From NCBI RefSeq assembly GCF_000299935.1, contig NZ_AMRL01000008.1, positions 62,001 to 126,000 of the forward strand: DNA of 64,000 bases. The letters are read 5' to 3'. How positions within the stretch are numbered: position 1 is the first letter of the stretch; each line of letters begins with the position of its first letter. The notes beneath the pieces are model-generated. The model ran no database searches. It had not been told where the DNA came from and saw nothing but the letters and a program-made list of their open reading frames with translations. The stretch comes from Oceanibaculum indicum P24 (GTDB taxonomy: Bacteria; Pseudomonadota; Alphaproteobacteria; Oceanibaculales; Oceanibaculaceae). This document shows positions 62,620 through 64,000 of this stretch, in pieces. Made by a program: the position numbers and the translations under genes.

Positions 62620-63723
62620 ATGGATATCCTTACCGCCGTCCGCCACTGCTTTTCCGCCGATTACGCGGAAGCGCGCGAGAAGTTCCGCAACAGCTGCCGC
62701 GCCTATGGCGTGGAGCCAAAGGCCTATGTGAACCCCAATCGCGGGCCGCTGGGCGAGGAGCTGACGACGGATGCCGCCTGGTTCGGCCCGAAGGATGCGA
62801 AGAAGGTGCTGGTCACCATCGCCGGCACGCATGGCGTGGAAGGCTTCACCGGCTCGGGCGGGCAGATCGACTGGCTGTGTTCCGGCGGCCCGCTGACCCT
62901 GCCGAAGGGTGTCGCCGCGCTGCATATCCATGCGATCAACCCGCATGGCTTCGCCTGGCTGCGCCGCGTCACCGAGGAAGGCGTGGACCTGAACCGCAAC
63001 CATGTCGATTTCTCTAAGCCGCTGCCGGAGAATCCCGGCTATGACGAGCTGGCCGACGCGCTGCTGCCGTCCGAGCTGTCCGGCAAGGTGTTCGAGGAGG
63101 CTGAGGCGAAGATCGCCGCCTACAAGGAGAAGCACGGGCTCTGGAAATTCTCCGAGGCGCGCGGCGGCGGCCAGTACAAGCACCCGACCGGCTTCTTCTT
63201 CGGCGGCTTCGGGCCGACCTGGTCGCGCCAGACGACCGAGAAGATCGTCGACGATTTCGGCGTGAAGAACGCTGATCTGGTCGCCGTCATCGACTATCAC
63301 ACCGGCCTCGGTCCGTTCGGCTATGGCGAGCCGATCTGCAACCACCCGGTTGACGGGGTGGCGGTGAACCGCGCCAAGGCCTGGTACGGCCAGTCGGTGA
63401 CGGAGCCGCTGCTCGGCACCTCCTCCTCCACCGCCAAGGCCGGCCTGACCGAATTCGGCTGGGAGTTCCTGCTCGGCGAGAAGGTCACCTTCGTCGCGCT
63501 GGAATACGGCACCTACACGCCGGAAGAAGGCCGCCGCGCGCTGCGCGAGGACCACTGGCTGCACGCCTATACCAATGTGGACTGGAACGACCCGGAGACG
63601 AAGCGCATCAAGGCGCAGATTCGCCGGCAGTACTATCCTGACACGCCGGACTGGAAGGAGATGGTGCTGTACCGCAGCCGCCAGATTCTGCGCCAGGCAC
63701 AGGACGGACTGGCGGCCAGTTGA
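62620..63723 (+). CDS. DUF2817/M14-like zinc hydrolase
   Basis: 367-aa protein of the DUF2817 family, related to M14 carboxypeptidases. The zinc HxxE is His71-Gly-Val-Glu74 in TIAGTHGVEGFTGSG; a third ligand is probably the histidine in VAVIDYHTGLGPFGYG; the likely catalytic glutamate is in TFVALEYGTYTPEE. NRNHVDF matches the substrate-arginine region of carboxypeptidases. No signal peptide. It is a single gene; the 183-bp gap before it shows nothing clear. The substrate (peptide, amino-acid conjugate) is unknown. Confidence 0.82.
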   Translation: MDILTAVRHCFSADYAEAREKFRNSCRAYGVEPKAYVNPNRGPLGEELTTDAAWFGPKDAKKVLVTIAGTHGVEGFTGSGGQIDWLCSGGPLTLPKGVAALHIHAINPHGFAWLRRVTEEGVDLNRNHVDFSKPLPENPGYDELADALLPSELSGKVFEEAEAKIAAYKEKHGLWKFSEARGGGQYKHPTGFFFGGFGPTWSRQTTEKIVDDFGVKNADLVAVIDYHTGLGPFGYGEPICNHPVDGVAVNRAKAWYGQSVTEPLLGTSSSTAKAGLTEFGWEFLLGEKVTFVALEYGTYTPEEGRRALREDHWLHAYTNVDWNDPETKRIKAQIRRQYYPDTPDWKEMVLYRSRQILRQAQDGLAAS

Positions 63724-63760
63724 GCGGCTGTCAGCTTAACCGCGTCCTCTCAGACAGCCG

Positions 63761-63850
63761 CCCTGGATTGCCGGGTCAAGCCCGGCAATGACAATCTCAT
63801 AAATGTCACCCCCGGACTTGATCCGGGGGTCCAGGGGCGGTGCCCTGCCT
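63761..63850. repeat. dispersed dyad repeat, family A, copy 4, arms in permuted order
   Basis: Here the right arm comes first: CCTGGATT with stem TTGCCGGG/CCCGGCAA and AATGACA (63762-63793). After 10 bases the left arm follows: TGTCACCCCC, stem CCCCCGGA/TCCGGGGG, GGTCCAGG (63804-63835), then GGCGGTGCCCTGCCT as in copy 3. It lies in the 144-bp gap between convergent genes. Confidence 0.8.
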
Positions 63851-63867
63851 CCGGCTGAAGGCGCCCC

Positions 63868-64000
63868 CTACTTCCTTGCGCGGCCGGGGAAGACGTGCGG
63901 CCACGTCTCCGGCTTGGCGCGCAGATATTGCGGCGGGTAGTAGGGCGTTTCGGCGCCCAGCGCCTCGGCGGCATGCCAGGCCCAGCGCGGGTTGTAGAGA
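63868..64000 (-). CDS. C-terminus of an Old-Yellow-Enzyme-like NADH:flavin oxidoreductase (partial)
   Basis: The last 43 residues are inside the window, ending at TAG (63868-63870): LYNPRWAWHAAEALGAETPY, then YPPQYLRAKPE and the end PGRARK. The NPRWxWHAAxxLG and YPPQYxRA pattern is typical of the C-terminal end of FMN-dependent NADH:flavin oxidoreductases. The start and catalytic part lie beyond the right edge, so the assignment rests on this short stretch. Confidence 0.65.
   Translation of the reverse strand, partial: LYNPRWAWHAAEALGAETPYYPPQYLRAKPETWPHVFPGRARK

Overview
The window is about 64 kb of GC-rich, densely packed chromosomal DNA from a heterotrophic alphaproteobacterium. A Rhodospirillales-type marine or soil organism is my best guess, from the heterotetrameric sarcosine oxidase, HyuA/HyuB hydantoinases, C-P lyase, OxyR-AhpCD module and many amide/amine-catabolic genes. 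I see no rRNA, tRNA, insertion sequence, phage gene or CRISPR array. Almost all space is coding, on both strands, in short operons joined by 1-8 nt overlaps.

Layout. 0-9.4 kb: a cysteine-free molybdopterin-fold protein, a glutamine-synthetase-like ligase with an iron-type alcohol dehydrogenase, a DsbA-like isomerase coupled to an acyl-CoA synthetase, two envelope proteins (peptidoglycan-binding; glycine-zipper lipoprotein), an amidase and a two-domain ferredoxin-fold protein. 9.5-19.8 kb: HyuA-HyuB, release factor 3 (prfC), an amidohydrolase with a class-C beta-lactamase-fold hydrolase, and a tandem pair of EamA exporters. 19.8-23.4 kb: a ZIP metal transporter and an oxidative-stress block (dps, ahpD, ahpC, divergent oxyR). 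23.4-28.7 kb: a compact cluster with a BchC-like dehydrogenase, a degenerate 6-pyruvoyl-tetrahydropterin-synthase-like protein, a glycosyltransferase, a methyltransferase, a RibD-C reductase, a YceI protein and a CDP-alcohol phosphatidyltransferase. No pathway is known to me for this set, and it is the best candidate here for an undescribed system.

28.9-38.3 kb: gamma-glutamyltransferase, a Bcr/CflA-type exporter, an isochorismatase-fold hydrolase behind a striking palindrome, a LivH-type permease fused to a lipoprotein-like domain, a class V aminotransferase, and ureide/N-carbamoyl hydrolases. 38.3-49.7 kb: soxBDAG preceded by an unknown 123-aa gene, an FkbM methyltransferase, and a polyamine-type ABC importer with an internal TetR regulator. 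49.8-62.4 kb: a complete C-P lyase locus: phnCDE (minus strand), mscL, phnF, then phnGHIJKLM plus a PhnZ-like HD oxygenase, and phnN with an MFS transporter on the opposite strand. It carries PhoB-box-like direct repeats at both outward promoters and a HutC/PhnF-type operator before phnG. The end holds a DUF2817 zinc hydrolase and the C-terminus of an Old-Yellow-Enzyme-like oxidoreductase.

A four-copy dyad repeat family (3.35, 13.4, 60.5 and 63.8 kb) occurs only between convergent genes. Convergent junctions are bimodal: seven of twelve have gaps of 4 nt or less or overlap, and the other five are all filled with hairpin-forming repeats. Functionally the window is dominated by scavenging of organic nitrogen and phosphorus (amides, hydantoins, ureides, gamma-glutamyl compounds, sarcosine, phosphonates) with their transporters and regulators. 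All assignments come from reading the translated sequence, without database searches.
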